From DATBAX01 sp963723765 (GTDB taxonomy: Bacteria > Acidobacteriota > Terriglobia > Terriglobales > Acidobacteriaceae): a stretch of 64,000 nucleotides of DNA. The stretch covers positions 310,001 to 374,000 of the forward strand of contig CAVRSD010000005.1 of NCBI GenBank assembly GCA_963723765.1, in the 5' to 3' direction. The translations under genes were made by a program, and so were the position numbers. Positions 27,817-37,307 of the stretch are shown piece after piece. The notes below the pieces were generated by a model that searched no databases, was not told where the DNA came from, and was given only the letters and a program-made list of their open reading frames with translations. The first letter of the stretch is position 1, and each line of letters begins with the position of its first letter.

Positions 27817-27889
27817 GGAGATTTCCTTTTTGACGGCGAGAACGAAGATTGTACCGCCGTTTTACAAAACTTTCTGATATAGGTGCCAA

Positions 27890-29119
27890 GTGCCCACTAG
27901 CCCCATAAATGATCGGGAGCGAGGATTACACCACCAACTCAGCTCCGGTCAGATGGCCATGGTCGCCGTCGGTGGATCAATTGGCACGGGACTCCTCCTG
28001 GGTTCGGCGGCCGCACTCGAAATCGCCGGGCCGGGAGTGATCCTCAGCTATGCTCTGGCAGGATTCATCAGCTGGACCGTGGCGATGGCCTTGGGCGAGT
28101 TGTCCAGTATGCACCCGGCAGCAGGCTCGTTCGGTGTGTACGGAGAGCTGTATTTGAACGAATGGGCCGGCTTCATCGCGAGTGCGGGATACTGGGCCGC
28201 GATTGCCATCTCAATCGGCGCGGAAATGGTGGCATCGGCCACCTACATGACGTACTGGTTTCCGTCGGCGCCGGCATGGCTCTGGGTTGCAGTCTTTTCT
28301 GCGCTGCTCCTGCTGATCAATATGCGGAGCGTGGGCGCGTATGGACGATTCGAATATTGGTTCGCCATGATCAAAGTCGCGACGATTGCAGCTTTCATTG
28401 TGATCGGCGCAGGACTGCTGCTGAGCGCCCGCGTGGCTCCGCAGTTCACCGCGCAAGGCGGCTTCCTGCCGAAAGGCCCTTTTGCTCCACTCTTTGCTAT
28501 GAGTTTCGCTCTCTACACCTTTGCCGGAGTAGAAATGGTGGCCGTCACCACCGGTGAATCCAGAAAAGCCGGGGATGTCCCGCGCGCCGTTCGTTTAACC
28601 GTGATCGTGCTCACCCTTGTGTACATGGGCGCGATCATCGTGCTGACGGGCGTAATGCCTTGGAACCGCGTAGGAGTGATCGAGAGCCCGTTCGTAAGCG
28701 TGTTTCGCCACGCCGGAATTCCGGCAGCGGCACAGGTCATGACGTTCGTGGTACTTACGGCGGCGTTATCGGGAGCGAACGCTGCCCTGTATATCGCATC
28801 GCGCATGCTCTTCTCTTTGTCGCGGACGGGGTGGGCACCTGCTGTCTTTGGACGTCTAACGAAATCCGGTTCGCCCAGAGCGGCTCTGCTGGCTTCTTCT
28901 TTCGGCATTGTGATCGCGTTTGTACTCGAAAAATGGGCGCCGAAGAACGCATTTGTTTCGATCCTAGGCGCGACGTTGGTCGGTATGTTACTGGCTTGGC
29001 TGGTCTCACTCGCTGCCCACGTGAGGTTTCGGCAAGGATTGTCCGCCGATCAGATTGCCGACTTGCCAATGCGTTCTTCGTTAGGAAAATGGGGATCAAG
29101 TTGGGATTCGCACTCGTGA
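27890..29119 (+). CDS. Amino acid permease (APC superfamily), 3' end disrupted
   Basis: The frame gives 409 residues with about ten transmembrane segments. The N-terminal MAVGGSIGTGLLLGSAAALE and the TM6 region ALYTFAGVEMVAVTTGESRK place it in the amino-acid-transporter branch (GABA permease-like). After RSSLGKWG the frame ends in SSWDSHS and a stop. A missing G in the G-run near 29093 and a surplus G near 29122 restore IKLGFALVSVALLETGW, and then a full last helix ending at the TGA at 29258-29260. That stop overlaps the next start as ATGA, which argues the reconstruction is right. Confidence 0.85.
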   Translation: MPTSPINDRERGLHHQLSSGQMAMVAVGGSIGTGLLLGSAAALEIAGPGVILSYALAGFISWTVAMALGELSSMHPAAGSFGVYGELYLNEWAGFIASAGYWAAIAISIGAEMVASATYMTYWFPSAPAWLWVAVFSALLLLINMRSVGAYGRFEYWFAMIKVATIAAFIVIGAGLLLSARVAPQFTAQGGFLPKGPFAPLFAMSFALYTFAGVEMVAVTTGESRKAGDVPRAVRLTVIVLTLVYMGAIIVLTGVMPWNRVGVIESPFVSVFRHAGIPAAAQVMTFVVLTAALSGANAALYIASRMLFSLSRTGWAPAVFGRLTKSGSPRAALLASSFGIVIAFVLEKWAPKNAFVSILGATLVGMLLAWLVSLAAHVRFRQGLSADQIADLPMRSSLGKWGSSWDSHS

Positions 29120-29256
29120 GTGGTCGCCCTCTTGGAAACGGGCTGGATGTCCCATCTAACCATGATCAGCGGCGCCGCGTACGTGGTGGGACTGACTTTG
29201 GCTTATTGGTTCATGAAGAGGCGTCGGTCCCATTATTCAGAAAGTAGAATGACCTC

Positions 29257-30459
29257 ATGACTGACGAGCTCCTCCGTTACCGCAGCCAGTTCCCCATTCT
29301 CGATCGCACAACCTATTTGATCAGCAATTCTTTAGGCGCGATGCCAAATGGGGTTTACGACGCAATGAAAGGCTATGCGGACACTTGGGCCACGCGCGGC
29401 GTACGCGCGTGGGAAGAAAAATGGTGGATGCTGGCAGGAGAAGTCGGCGATCACATTGGCGCGTTCATGAATGCGCCTGCGGGTTCCGTTTCGACCCACC
29501 AGAATGTGACCACCTGCGAGGCCGTGGTTGCATCTTGCTTCGATTTTTCCGGCAAGCGCAACAAGATTGTCTATACCGACATGGATTTTCCATCGGTCAT
29601 GTATTTCTGGGAAGCACAGCGGGGTTGCGGCGCGCGTATCCACATGGTGCCAACCGAAGACGGGATCACGGTACCAACCGAACGGCTGCTCGATGCCATC
29701 GACGAAGAAACCTTGCTGGTGCCGGTATCGCATGTGATTTTTCGCAGCGCCTACATCAACGACGTAAAAGCCATCATTGAGAAGGCACATCGTGTAGGCG
29801 CACATGTGGTGCTGGATGCTTTTCATTCCCTGGGAGTAATCCCGGTAGATGTGCAGGCCTTAGACGTTGATTTTGCCTGCGGTGGAGTTCTGAAGTGGCT
29901 GTGCGGAGGACCGGGCGTGGCGTATTTGTATGTTCGTCCCGATCTAGGCAAGAAACTGGAGCCGAAATTTACCGGCTGGGTGGCACATCAGCAGTCATTC
30001 GGATTTGAGGTTGGCCCCACCCGTTACACCGACCCGCCGTATCGCTTTATGAATGGAACGCCGCATATTCCTGCGTTGGAAGCGGCGAGACCGGGACTAA
30101 AAATTATTGCCGAGGCTGGCATCGAGCGCATCCGCGAAAAATCCAAACGGCAAACCGCGCGGCTGATGGAGTTGGCCGACCAGCACGGCTGGCGGGTAAA
30201 TACGCCGCGCAATCCAGAACAGCGCGGCGGGAACGGTGTCCATCGATATGCCTCATTCGCAGGAAGTCTGCCAGGAATTACTGCAGCGGAACATTCTGGT
30301 GGACTGGCGGCCGCAAGCGGGCGTCCGCATGTCACCGCACTTCTACACCACCGATCAGGAATTGGAGACAGCCATCGCAGCCGTGGAAGAAATTTTGCAA
30401 CAGCGCGCTGCGAAGGCTGGGTAGTTTTCGATTCTTTCAAATCCTTTCAAATCCGCTGA
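29257..30459 (+). CDS. Kynureninase-like class V aminotransferase, 3' end frameshifted
   Basis: A fold-type I PLP enzyme. The PLP lysine is K213 in GGVLKWLCGGPG, with D187-A-F-H190 as the cofactor-binding Asp/His. RFMNGTPHIPALEAA and the region after it (EAGIERIREKS) closely resemble kynureninase. The frame goes wrong after QRGG near 30230; dropping one A gives TVSIDMPHSQEVCQELLQ and a normal C-terminus ending at 30424, so the true product is about 388 residues and the listed tail to 30459 is spurious. The start overlaps the reconstructed permease stop by ATGA, suggesting coupled uptake and breakdown of an amino acid. Confidence 0.85.
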   Translation: MTDELLRYRSQFPILDRTTYLISNSLGAMPNGVYDAMKGYADTWATRGVRAWEEKWWMLAGEVGDHIGAFMNAPAGSVSTHQNVTTCEAVVASCFDFSGKRNKIVYTDMDFPSVMYFWEAQRGCGARIHMVPTEDGITVPTERLLDAIDEETLLVPVSHVIFRSAYINDVKAIIEKAHRVGAHVVLDAFHSLGVIPVDVQALDVDFACGGVLKWLCGGPGVAYLYVRPDLGKKLEPKFTGWVAHQQSFGFEVGPTRYTDPPYRFMNGTPHIPALEAARPGLKIIAEAGIERIREKSKRQTARLMELADQHGWRVNTPRNPEQRGGNGVHRYASFAGSLPGITAAEHSGGLAAASGRPHVTALLHHRSGIGDSHRSRGRNFATARCEGWVVFDSFKSFQIR

Positions 30460-30489
30460 AATTTTAGACTGCGAAATCTCACCGCAACG

Positions 30490-30522
30490 AAAAATGGCTC
30501 CTTCCGAAATGCAGAAGGAGCC
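30490..30522 (-). terminator. Rho-independent terminator of the TonB-dependent receptor gene
   Basis: Read leftward, a perfect 9-bp stem (GGCTCCTTC / GAAGGAGCC, nine-base loop) is followed by ATTTTT. It lies 25 bases beyond the receptor stop. The convergent kynureninase-like gene ends 31-66 bases away on the other side. Confidence 0.8.
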
Positions 30523-30546
30523 AAGTGGAGTTAGCAGGATCGTCTC

Positions 30547-33500
30547 CTAGAAGTTGATCTTGGCCGCGAATTGGACGCCTCGAGGACCGCCGCCGCCGAG
30601 GAATGGGTTGCCGATGCCCACGTCGCCGGTTGCAGTGATTTGGTAGTACCCGGTTTGCCGGCCGGTTGCAGGATCCGGACTGCCTGCGTCGGCTATGAAG
30701 TTAGGCATTTCCGGGTTAGAGAAATTCGGATGGTTAAACAGGTTGAAGAAATCAGCCTCCAGATGCAGTTTGACGTGCTCCGTCAAACTTGTTTCCTTGT
30801 AAAACGTGAAGTTGAATTCCTTGAAGCTCGGGCCGCGGAGTGAGTTACGTCCTTCATCGCCGAAGTGGCGAGTCCCGCTAAGGCAGTCGCTGTCGCCGCC
30901 TGCGCCTAAACCTGTCGTATTTCCGAATGTACAGGGCGCGGCGAAAGATGACTCATCCAGAAATTGGGAAGGATTATTCGAGTAATGAAGCGGTCCAACC
31001 AAGTCAGGCCGGTCAAAACCTTCGCCGGCGCCGGAATAGTCGCCTTCAAATTCGTAATTCAATTGCCAGGGTTGGCCGTCCTGCAAATTGACCACTCCAT
31101 TCACACCCCAGCCATTTTTTAGCTTGGAAAGCGATCCGCCCCACTTGGGAAACTGATAATCGAAGTTCCAGGTAAATCGGCGGCGAATGTCGAAACTGGA
31201 ATCCCCGCGTTCAGCGCCTGGATTGTAGCTGTTTTGCGGCTGCGCCTGGTTGGGGGTGAAATCCTCGAGATCGCTGGCAGTATCAATGGAGTGCGACCAG
31301 ACAAAATTTGCCTGGGAAGACAGCCCATGCCAACTGCTCAAACGCAAGCTAGTCTGCAGTGCGTTGTAGAAAGAATTTGCACTGGTTTTTTCCTGATTCA
31401 GGAAGAAGAAGTTGGCATAGTTGCGGGGGACAGCCGAATCGTTGTCATAACCGGCAATCGGGCAATTGGGAAAAGTAAATCCCACGCAAGACGGGCCCGA
31501 ATCGTAGTTGGTAATGGCTGTCTGGCTGGGCTGGTTAATATCATAGAACTGGAAAAGCTTGGTGCCCTTCGATCCAACATAGCCAATCTGCAGTACCGCT
31601 TTCCCCACTTGCTGTTGAACATTGAGGTTGAAATTCTGCACATACGGAGTGCGTAGATGGGGATCAACTGAGAAGAAATCTCCCACAGAGCCGAAGCCTG
31701 TATATACCGGTTGACCGGCCGCCAATGGAGTACCAGTTACCACGCCACCAGCTGAAAGTGCCTCTGGACCGATCCCAGGATAAGCAGGCCCCGGACAGAA
31801 ACCACAGTTCCAGGGCAGGTGTCCCAGAAAAATATCCTGCGACAACGCGTCGTAAAACAAGCCCCAGCCGCCGCGGACGACAGTTTGCCCCTTGCCGGTC
31901 AAGTCGTAAGCAAAAGCCATGCGGGGCCCAAAATTATTGAGGTCCTTGCCATAAAGCTGGCCAGTCGGAACATTGTTCCCGCCATTGGCCGGATCGAAGG
32001 TATAGAACAAACCATTCTTCTCGTTCACTACCCCGAAATAATCCCAGCGCAAGCCGTAGTTGAAAGTCAACCGCTGCGTGGCACGGAAACTATCCTGTAG
32101 ATAAACGGAGTGGCTGTTTTCAGAAGTGTGACGGCGCGTGTCCCCCGTGATCTGGTCTCCGTCGTCCGGGAAACCTTCCAGGAAAGCCTCCAACGGCGTA
32201 AGGGTGTTTGCGGGATTGTTGGGGTCTGTGATTGAATCAAAGCCCAATTCCCCGCGGAAATTATGGTCAATCACCTGCATGATCGTGGTGCGGCGGAACT
32301 CGTAGCCTAACTTGACGTCGTGCTTGCCAACCTTCCACGAGTAGTTGTCGATGAAGTGCCAGTTGGAGTCCACGCGGCTACGCGGAACTGAAGAGGTCGC
32401 GCCGATTTGCGAAAAACCGGAAACGCTAATGGCCGGAAGACCGTAGTCGTAGGGAGCGGCCCCGGTATCCAACCCGATGGAGCTGGGATTAAATGTCGAA
32501 TCTTCCGGGAAAAAACCCTCTGCGAACCGGTTCCAGCCCAAGCGCGCCTCGTTAACCTGGTTCGCGTTCACCACTTTCACCCAGGAAAGCGAAACTAGCT
32601 GGACCCGCGTAGGTGTAATCGTGTTAAAGCCGGGCAGCAGTCCTCCCGCCAACTGAGCAAAAGGGAAACTTTGATTGCTATCTCCAAAGTAATAACGCCC
32701 AGTGATCAGATTGTTTACATTCAGGTTATGGTCAACCTTCACAATCATGCTGTCCACGCGGTTGAAGAAGCTGGTAGACGTGGAAAGATTATTCGTCGTG
32801 CAACCCGTAGTGTCGCTGACAGCGCCCGCGATATTCGGCGTGGGCCAGGGATTACGCGCCAATAATGCGGTAGTGACAGGATTTACCGTCTCACCGCTAG
32901 CCACGATGCTGGCTTCTGTTGCAGCAATTACAGTTGGGTCCGGCACGCAAGTGGTTCCGGATTGTGCGCCGTTTTCGCGCTGGCCTTCATAATCCGCATA
33001 GAAGAAAGTCTTGTCTTTGATGATTGGGCCACCCAGAGAGCCGCCAAATTGGTTGTTATTGAAGGGGCTCTTGGGGTTCGGATCAAAGTTGAAGTAGTTT
33101 CGTGCGCCGAGTTTGCCGCTGCGGAAATATTCCAGAGCGGAACCGTGCCAGGCGTTGGTGCCGCTCTTGGTCACGATGTTGATCACGGCGCCGCTGTTTC
33201 GCCCGTACTCTGCCTCGAAATTTGAGATCGTCTTTAATTCTGCTACGGCATCGAGAGGCAGAATCGTTGCCGGATCTCCGAACACCCCAGCTTCGTTGAT
33301 CGCCGGATCATTGCGGTAGCCGTCGTTCATGTCAGTCCCGTCGAGCAGAAAATTGTTGGAACGTCCGCGGGAACCATTCATGGAAAATGTTCCGTACGAA
33401 CCCGGAGAATCGGAAATCTGGTCGGGCGAACCTGCAACGCCGGGATTCAGATAAATCAATTTGGTGTAGTCGCGGCCATTCACTGGAATATTGGCGATGG

Positions 33501-33918
33501 TCTCGCTGGTCAACGTGCCTCCCAGTTCCGCCGAACTGGTTTCCACCTGGGGCAACGATTCGCCGGAAACCTCAACCTGCTGCGAAACTTGGCCCGGCTT
33601 CAACGCGGCGTCGATGCGTCGCTCGCCAGCGATATCTACGGCCACTCCGGTGGTCACCGAAGTCTGAAAACCACTCTGCGAAATAGTTACGTTGTAGCTG
33701 CCCAGCGGCAGTTCGGAGATGGCGTAGCTGCCGTCAGCGCTGGTCTGGGTAGTCCGTTCCAATCCGGTGTTGGCGTTGCGCACGGCAACTTTGGCGCCCG
33801 GAACCACCGCGCCGGAAGTATCCGTGACGGTTCCTAAGATTGTTCCGCGGAAGGTTTGGGCATGTACGACGACTCCGAGCAGAACCACTGCGACCACAAC
33901 GCCTAATAGGTTTCGCAT
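30547..33918 (-). CDS. Oar-type TonB-dependent receptor with carboxypeptidase-regulatory domain
   Basis: A 1123-residue outer-membrane protein. A signal peptide (LLGVVVAVVLLGVVVHA) precedes a carboxypeptidase-regulatory-like beta-sandwich at about 22-110 (GTILGTVTDTSGAVVPGAKV). Next come the plug (about 130-260, with VNGRDYTKLIYLNPG and TKSGTNAWHGSALEY) and a long beta-barrel ending in the aromatic-type C-terminal strand GVQFAAKINF. This is the Oar-like family expanded in Acidobacteriota; the substrates are generally unknown and likely oligosaccharides or peptides. AGGAGGG precedes the ATG. Energy would come from a TonB protein such as the one at 36532. Confidence 0.93.
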   Translation of the reverse strand: MRNLLGVVVAVVLLGVVVHAQTFRGTILGTVTDTSGAVVPGAKVAVRNANTGLERTTQTSADGSYAISELPLGSYNVTISQSGFQTSVTTGVAVDIAGERRIDAALKPGQVSQQVEVSGESLPQVETSSAELGGTLTSETIANIPVNGRDYTKLIYLNPGVAGSPDQISDSPGSYGTFSMNGSRGRSNNFLLDGTDMNDGYRNDPAINEAGVFGDPATILPLDAVAELKTISNFEAEYGRNSGAVINIVTKSGTNAWHGSALEYFRSGKLGARNYFNFDPNPKSPFNNNQFGGSLGGPIIKDKTFFYADYEGQRENGAQSGTTCVPDPTVIAATEASIVASGETVNPVTTALLARNPWPTPNIAGAVSDTTGCTTNNLSTSTSFFNRVDSMIVKVDHNLNVNNLITGRYYFGDSNQSFPFAQLAGGLLPGFNTITPTRVQLVSLSWVKVVNANQVNEARLGWNRFAEGFFPEDSTFNPSSIGLDTGAAPYDYGLPAISVSGFSQIGATSSVPRSRVDSNWHFIDNYSWKVGKHDVKLGYEFRRTTIMQVIDHNFRGELGFDSITDPNNPANTLTPLEAFLEGFPDDGDQITGDTRRHTSENSHSVYLQDSFRATQRLTFNYGLRWDYFGVVNEKNGLFYTFDPANGGNNVPTGQLYGKDLNNFGPRMAFAYDLTGKGQTVVRGGWGLFYDALSQDIFLGHLPWNCGFCPGPAYPGIGPEALSAGGVVTGTPLAAGQPVYTGFGSVGDFFSVDPHLRTPYVQNFNLNVQQQVGKAVLQIGYVGSKGTKLFQFYDINQPSQTAITNYDSGPSCVGFTFPNCPIAGYDNDSAVPRNYANFFFLNQEKTSANSFYNALQTSLRLSSWHGLSSQANFVWSHSIDTASDLEDFTPNQAQPQNSYNPGAERGDSSFDIRRRFTWNFDYQFPKWGGSLSKLKNGWGVNGVVNLQDGQPWQLNYEFEGDYSGAGEGFDRPDLVGPLHYSNNPSQFLDESSFAAPCTFGNTTGLGAGGDSDCLSGTRHFGDEGRNSLRGPSFKEFNFTFYKETSLTEHVKLHLEADFFNLFNHPNFSNPEMPNFIADAGSPDPATGRQTGYYQITATGDVGIGNPFLGGGGPRGVQFAAKINF

Positions 33919-33934
33919 AACCCTCCTGGCAAAG

Positions 33935-34022
33935 GTTCAACGTTGAACAGAGTTTGAGTGGATGTAAGAGACAATTGTTCGCAGGTTGCAAGCCAAAGGG
34001 GCTGTGGAGAATAAATATTATA
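33935..34022 (-). promoter_or_regulatory. Promoter and palindromic site before the TonB-dependent receptor gene
   Basis: Read leftward, a TATAAT lies at 34022-34017 in an AT-rich stretch, giving a leader of roughly 90 bases. Within the leader a perfect 14-base palindrome GTTCAACGTTGAAC (33935-33948) sits just before the ribosome site AGGAGGG. It could be a LacI-type operator (central ACGT) or an RNA hairpin near the ribosome site. The rest of the 246-base gap up to 34164 shows nothing recognisable, and no convincing -35 was found. Confidence 0.45.
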
Positions 34023-34164
34023 TTTTCAATAACTTGCGAGGAATGGAGCAACTTGCAATATGGTTCCTAAGAAACCATCTGCGAGAAATATATGAAAATC
34101 AGTAGGCGGGGATTTGCCCAACGAAGAGACTATTACGGACGAAATGCGCGAGACCGATTAAGGT

Positions 34165-35115
34165 CTATTCCGTAGCTTCGACCAGTGTCTTGGGCTGCTT
34201 GGCTTTCATAGTAGTGATGGTCACAACGCTAACCACAATCAAAAGTGTTCCCAGGATCGTGCGCGGACCAATAGTTTCGCCGCCGATCAGATATCCCAGA
34301 GCAACCGCAACCAGCGGATTGACGTAAGCATACGTCCCTACTTTGGTGGGAGACTCATAGTGCAACAACCAAACATAAGCCGTGAACCCGATCAACGATC
34401 CCGCAATGATCAGGTAAATGAGTGCAAACCACGCGCGCCCGGAAACATCTTGCAGGCGAAATCCCGAAAGTTCACCGGAAATAGCCGCGAGCACAAACAG
34501 CTGAATTCCACCGGTGAGCATCTGGGCGGCTGCGCTCATTGCTTTCGAGGCCGGAAGCGTAAGTCTGCGGCTTAAGATTGTTCCCACCGACCAACCCAGA
34601 GCGGCAACCGTTAGGGCAATCGCGCCTCCTCGATCGATGGGAGCCTCACCCAGTGAAACAGTGCGCAGCATTAGAATCGCAACCCCAGCCATGCCGATCA
34701 ACAAGCCGAGTCCGAGCCGTAAGGTGAGGCGTTGCGTGCGCAGAAATATAATTTCCAGCAGGGTAATGAACACCGGAATCGTCGCCAGAATCACCGCCGA
34801 GACGCCGGAAGGAACCCGCTGCTCGGCCCAGAACAGAGAACCGTAATCAATCAAGAACATCAACGTACCGAGCAGACAAGCGGCGGCCCACTCCCGCCGG
34901 GTTGGGGAAGGCGTGCCTTTAAAACGCATCCATCCGTAGAGAGCCAGTCCCGCAAAAGTAAAACGCGCGCCGGCGAGCAGAAAAGGCGGAACCTCGCGCA
35001 CACCGATGCGGATAAAAAGATAAGTCGATCCCCAAACAAAATAAATCATCGCGAACGCGAACAGGATCTTCCACCGCGCGGGCCGGGTTGCGTTACTCTG
35101 GATTGCGTCGCTCAT
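34165..35115 (-). CDS. EamA/DMT-family exporter
   Basis: A polytopic inner-membrane protein of the drug/metabolite transporter superfamily with two EamA repeats and ten predicted helices. The first repeat begins FAMIYFVWGSTYLFIRIGV with PFLLAGARFTFAGLAL, the second LTVAALGWSVGTILSRRL, ending PRTILGTLLIVVSVV. Proteins of this type export amino acids or other metabolites; YedA is a familiar relative. The substrate is unknown. The open frame begins at 35166, but MSDAIQSNATRPARWK at 35115 gives a natural cytoplasmic N-terminus; neither start has a good ribosome site. Confidence 0.85.
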   Translation of the reverse strand: MSDAIQSNATRPARWKILFAFAMIYFVWGSTYLFIRIGVREVPPFLLAGARFTFAGLALYGWMRFKGTPSPTRREWAAACLLGTLMFLIDYGSLFWAEQRVPSGVSAVILATIPVFITLLEIIFLRTQRLTLRLGLGLLIGMAGVAILMLRTVSLGEAPIDRGGAIALTVAALGWSVGTILSRRLTLPASKAMSAAAQMLTGGIQLFVLAAISGELSGFRLQDVSGRAWFALIYLIIAGSLIGFTAYVWLLHYESPTKVGTYAYVNPLVAVALGYLIGGETIGPRTILGTLLIVVSVVTITTMKAKQPKTLVEATE

Positions 35116-35265
35116 GGAAAGATTTTCGAACCCGCCTGCGAATATTGATTCGATGCAGATCGCCATCGCTTGATTCTTAATATGAATTCAGAAGAATATT
35201 TGATTTTCGGAATTGCGGTTAGGTGAGTGCGGGCGTGCTTGAATTCTTCGGTAGCGGGGCGCGCT

Positions 35266-35946
35266 TCACTTCTTGTCCAATTCTCCAGCCAGACGGTCAT
35301 AACAATTGTTATGCAAAACCAGAGCCCATGGAATTGCCGGCGACCGCAGTAGCAGGACTATGCCAAAGCGAACCATCCCAAACCAAACGGCTACCAGACT
35401 CAAGCTGGCGAGAATGGCAGCGATCCGGCGAGACCGGCTTCCTGACAGCGGCAGCGAGACCAGCGATTGCATCAACAACGCAAATGGCAGGCTCACGATT
35501 AAATCCACCAGGTAGTGTTGCCCCGTTCCCAACGTCGCAATCACAGTCAGTACCAGGTAAAGCAGCATGAATCCGCGGGCTGGAAGTCCAAAGCGGCGGC
35601 TGTTCCATACCAGCAGGATTACCCATCCCATGTGCAGCGACGGAAATGCATTGCGCGGGATTCCTGGTGCGATGGAAATCTTTTCGAGCACGATCTTGTG
35701 CAACTCACCGTAAGGCAGCCGGGCCCAGGGAAAGTCACGCGTGAAAACATAAACCGGGCCGGTGGCAGGTAGCAGATCGTAACAAAGCCATCCGCCCACG
35801 CCGGCCAGCATAAACAAAGTGAGAATGAACCAGGGAGGACGCGTTGCTCTCACCGGGATGTGCCAGGCACAAACCGCTGCCATGACAAATGGCAACGAGT
35901 CGTAAGTTAGCAACGCGCTCTTAGTCAAAATCCTGCTGTCGAGCAA
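35266..35946 (-). CDS. PAP2-superfamily membrane phosphatase, C-terminal catalytic part
   Basis: This is the catalytic half of a PAP2-type (inositol-phosphorylceramide-synthase-like) membrane protein. The key motifs are AFPSLHMGW and GTGQHYLVDLIV, with the histidine nucleophile and its partner histidine and aspartate; several helices surround them. The frame opens with a TTG at 35946. The upstream frame (35921-36466) ends in QPSFLVGSALA, and joining after one surplus base gives SALLDSRILTKSALLTYDSLPF, a continuous family sequence. The whole enzyme would handle lipid or glycan phosphates at the inner membrane. Substrate unknown. Confidence 0.8.
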   Translation of the reverse strand: MLDSRILTKSALLTYDSLPFVMAAVCAWHIPVRATRPPWFILTLFMLAGVGGWLCYDLLPATGPVYVFTRDFPWARLPYGELHKIVLEKISIAPGIPRNAFPSLHMGWVILLVWNSRRFGLPARGFMLLYLVLTVIATLGTGQHYLVDLIVSLPFALLMQSLVSLPLSGSRSRRIAAILASLSLVAVWFGMVRFGIVLLLRSPAIPWALVLHNNCYDRLAGELDKK

Positions 35947-36466
35947 GCGCGCTGCCTACCAAAAAGCTAGGCTGAAAACCAAAACTGCCATCCGCAACAA
36001 ACAGCCAGAGGTCGTCAGTTTTCGGATTCAGAACGCCCGTCGTGCCCAAAGCATGTTGCGCGACAAACAGAAAAAGAATCAGTGTCCCGGATTCTCCCAG
36101 CAGCACGAAAGCATTTGACCGGGTTTGAGACTCAGACCAGAACGCCCGCAGCCCCAACATCAAGAGGGCAGCAAAGCCAGGCAATGCCAGACCGCTGGAA
36201 ACACTAAGCACCCAGAAAGGTACAGTAGGAAAGTGAATGACGGCCGCGAAGGCCGCAGTGGCAAGCAACAAACCATACGTCTCTTTGCGGGAGGGAGCGG
36301 ATCGCAGGAAGAAGAACAGAGCGCCAGCAATACCGAAAGGAATGTACGGTTCATTGAAGTTTGCCAGATACGCCCAGCGAAATAAAAAAACTCCCCAGGC
36401 AATCGATAGGAGACTCGGCAACACGATGGACTTCGGATTCGAAAAGCTCAGCTTTTCCCACGCCAT
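35921..36466 (-). CDS. PAP2-superfamily protein, N-terminal membrane part
   Basis: The N-terminal half of the same gene, with four or five hydrophobic segments (SIVLPSLLSIAWGVFLFRWA, PFGIAGALFFFL, then LPGFAALLMLG and FVLLGESGTLILFLFVA). It ends with DGSFGFQPSFLVGSALA, the linker that in family members leads straight into the catalytic helices. After that the frame runs into a stop at 35921 while the next frame carries on. An earlier GTG at 36520 is possible; the ATG at 36466 (MAWEKLSF) was preferred. It lies downstream of tonB on the same strand. Confidence 0.7.
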   Translation of the reverse strand: MAWEKLSFSNPKSIVLPSLLSIAWGVFLFRWAYLANFNEPYIPFGIAGALFFFLRSAPSRKETYGLLLATAAFAAVIHFPTVPFWVLSVSSGLALPGFAALLMLGLRAFWSESQTRSNAFVLLGESGTLILFLFVAQHALGTTGVLNPKTDDLWLFVADGSFGFQPSFLVGSALARQQDFD

Positions 36467-36531
36467 GATTCGAGGAGACGAGACCGGGAGTATATCCGAT
36501 TCAAAAGCGGCGAGCCACACTCCGCCAGTTT

Positions 36532-37227
36532 TCAGTTGGGCTTGAAGTGGTAATACACATCCTGCTTGGAAGGGATCGCAACACCATCCCGTGTGGCGGG
36601 GAGGAAGTGCCAGCTTTCCAAAGCCGCCAGCACCTTGGCATCAATTGCCGGACGAAGACCCTGCACCAAAACTTTATCGACGATGTTCCCTTTATCGTCG
36701 ATGGTAATTTCAACCACCACGCTGCCTTCAATTCCACCCACCAGATCGGCAGGGCTCACCACCGGCTCGGCGGACGCGACCGGAAGCGCTGGCCGGACTT
36801 CATGGCCCAATGAGCCGCTGTAAAGTGATCCATACTGAGAACCCGCAGGCGGAGTGGCACTGGCGGATTCGTTCGCATTCGCTTTCGAAGCCACCGCGGT
36901 TTCTGTAGGTGAAGCATCCAGCGGGTTCGTCCTCTTTTCGTTCTTAAGACGATTCCACGTGAGGCGCGCTTCCGACACTTTTCGGTGGCGAGTCCGTTCG
37001 GCGGCCGATTTGGAATTTGCTTCCTTCGACGAAACCATGCTCTGGTTCGGCCAATAGAGTTGCGTAATCGAAGTTCCATTTTCCCCGCCGAGAGCCGAGG
37101 AGGGCGAAATCACTGTCGGAGCTGGAGCATGCAGAAGAAACGCAAGAAACAGGCCATGCAAGGTCAGCGAAACCGATAACGATCTGATCTGTTGCTTCGG
37201 AACCCGGCGATGAAGAATGGAAAACAT
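36532..37227 (-). CDS. TonB-family energy transducer
   Basis: A 231-residue protein with one N-terminal membrane anchor (LSVSLTLHGLFLAFLLHAP, about 17-36), a variable periplasmic spacer and a TonB C-terminal domain at about 155-231 (GSVVVEITIDDKGNIVDKVLVQ, ALESWHFLPATRDGVAIPSK, VYYHFKPN). It would couple proton-motive force to outer-membrane receptors; the Oar-type receptor at 30547 is the nearest candidate partner. No exbB or exbD is adjacent. The spacer is not markedly Pro-rich. Confidence 0.87.
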   Translation of the reverse strand: MFSILHRRVPKQQIRSLSVSLTLHGLFLAFLLHAPAPTVISPSSALGGENGTSITQLYWPNQSMVSSKEANSKSAAERTRHRKVSEARLTWNRLKNEKRTNPLDASPTETAVASKANANESASATPPAGSQYGSLYSGSLGHEVRPALPVASAEPVVSPADLVGGIEGSVVVEITIDDKGNIVDKVLVQGLRPAIDAKVLAALESWHFLPATRDGVAIPSKQDVYYHFKPN

Positions 37228-37307
37228 AAGCTTAGCGAACGAAACCGCTATCTCTCTATTAGACGGCTGAAAACGACCGGGGTAAACAGTATTTTTCAGG
37301 CAGCCGG

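Noticed and set aside
28660..29247. 195-codon rightward frame inside the permease
   Set aside because: Only its KLGFALVS segment fits the permease, explained by paired indels; the rest is shadow sequence.
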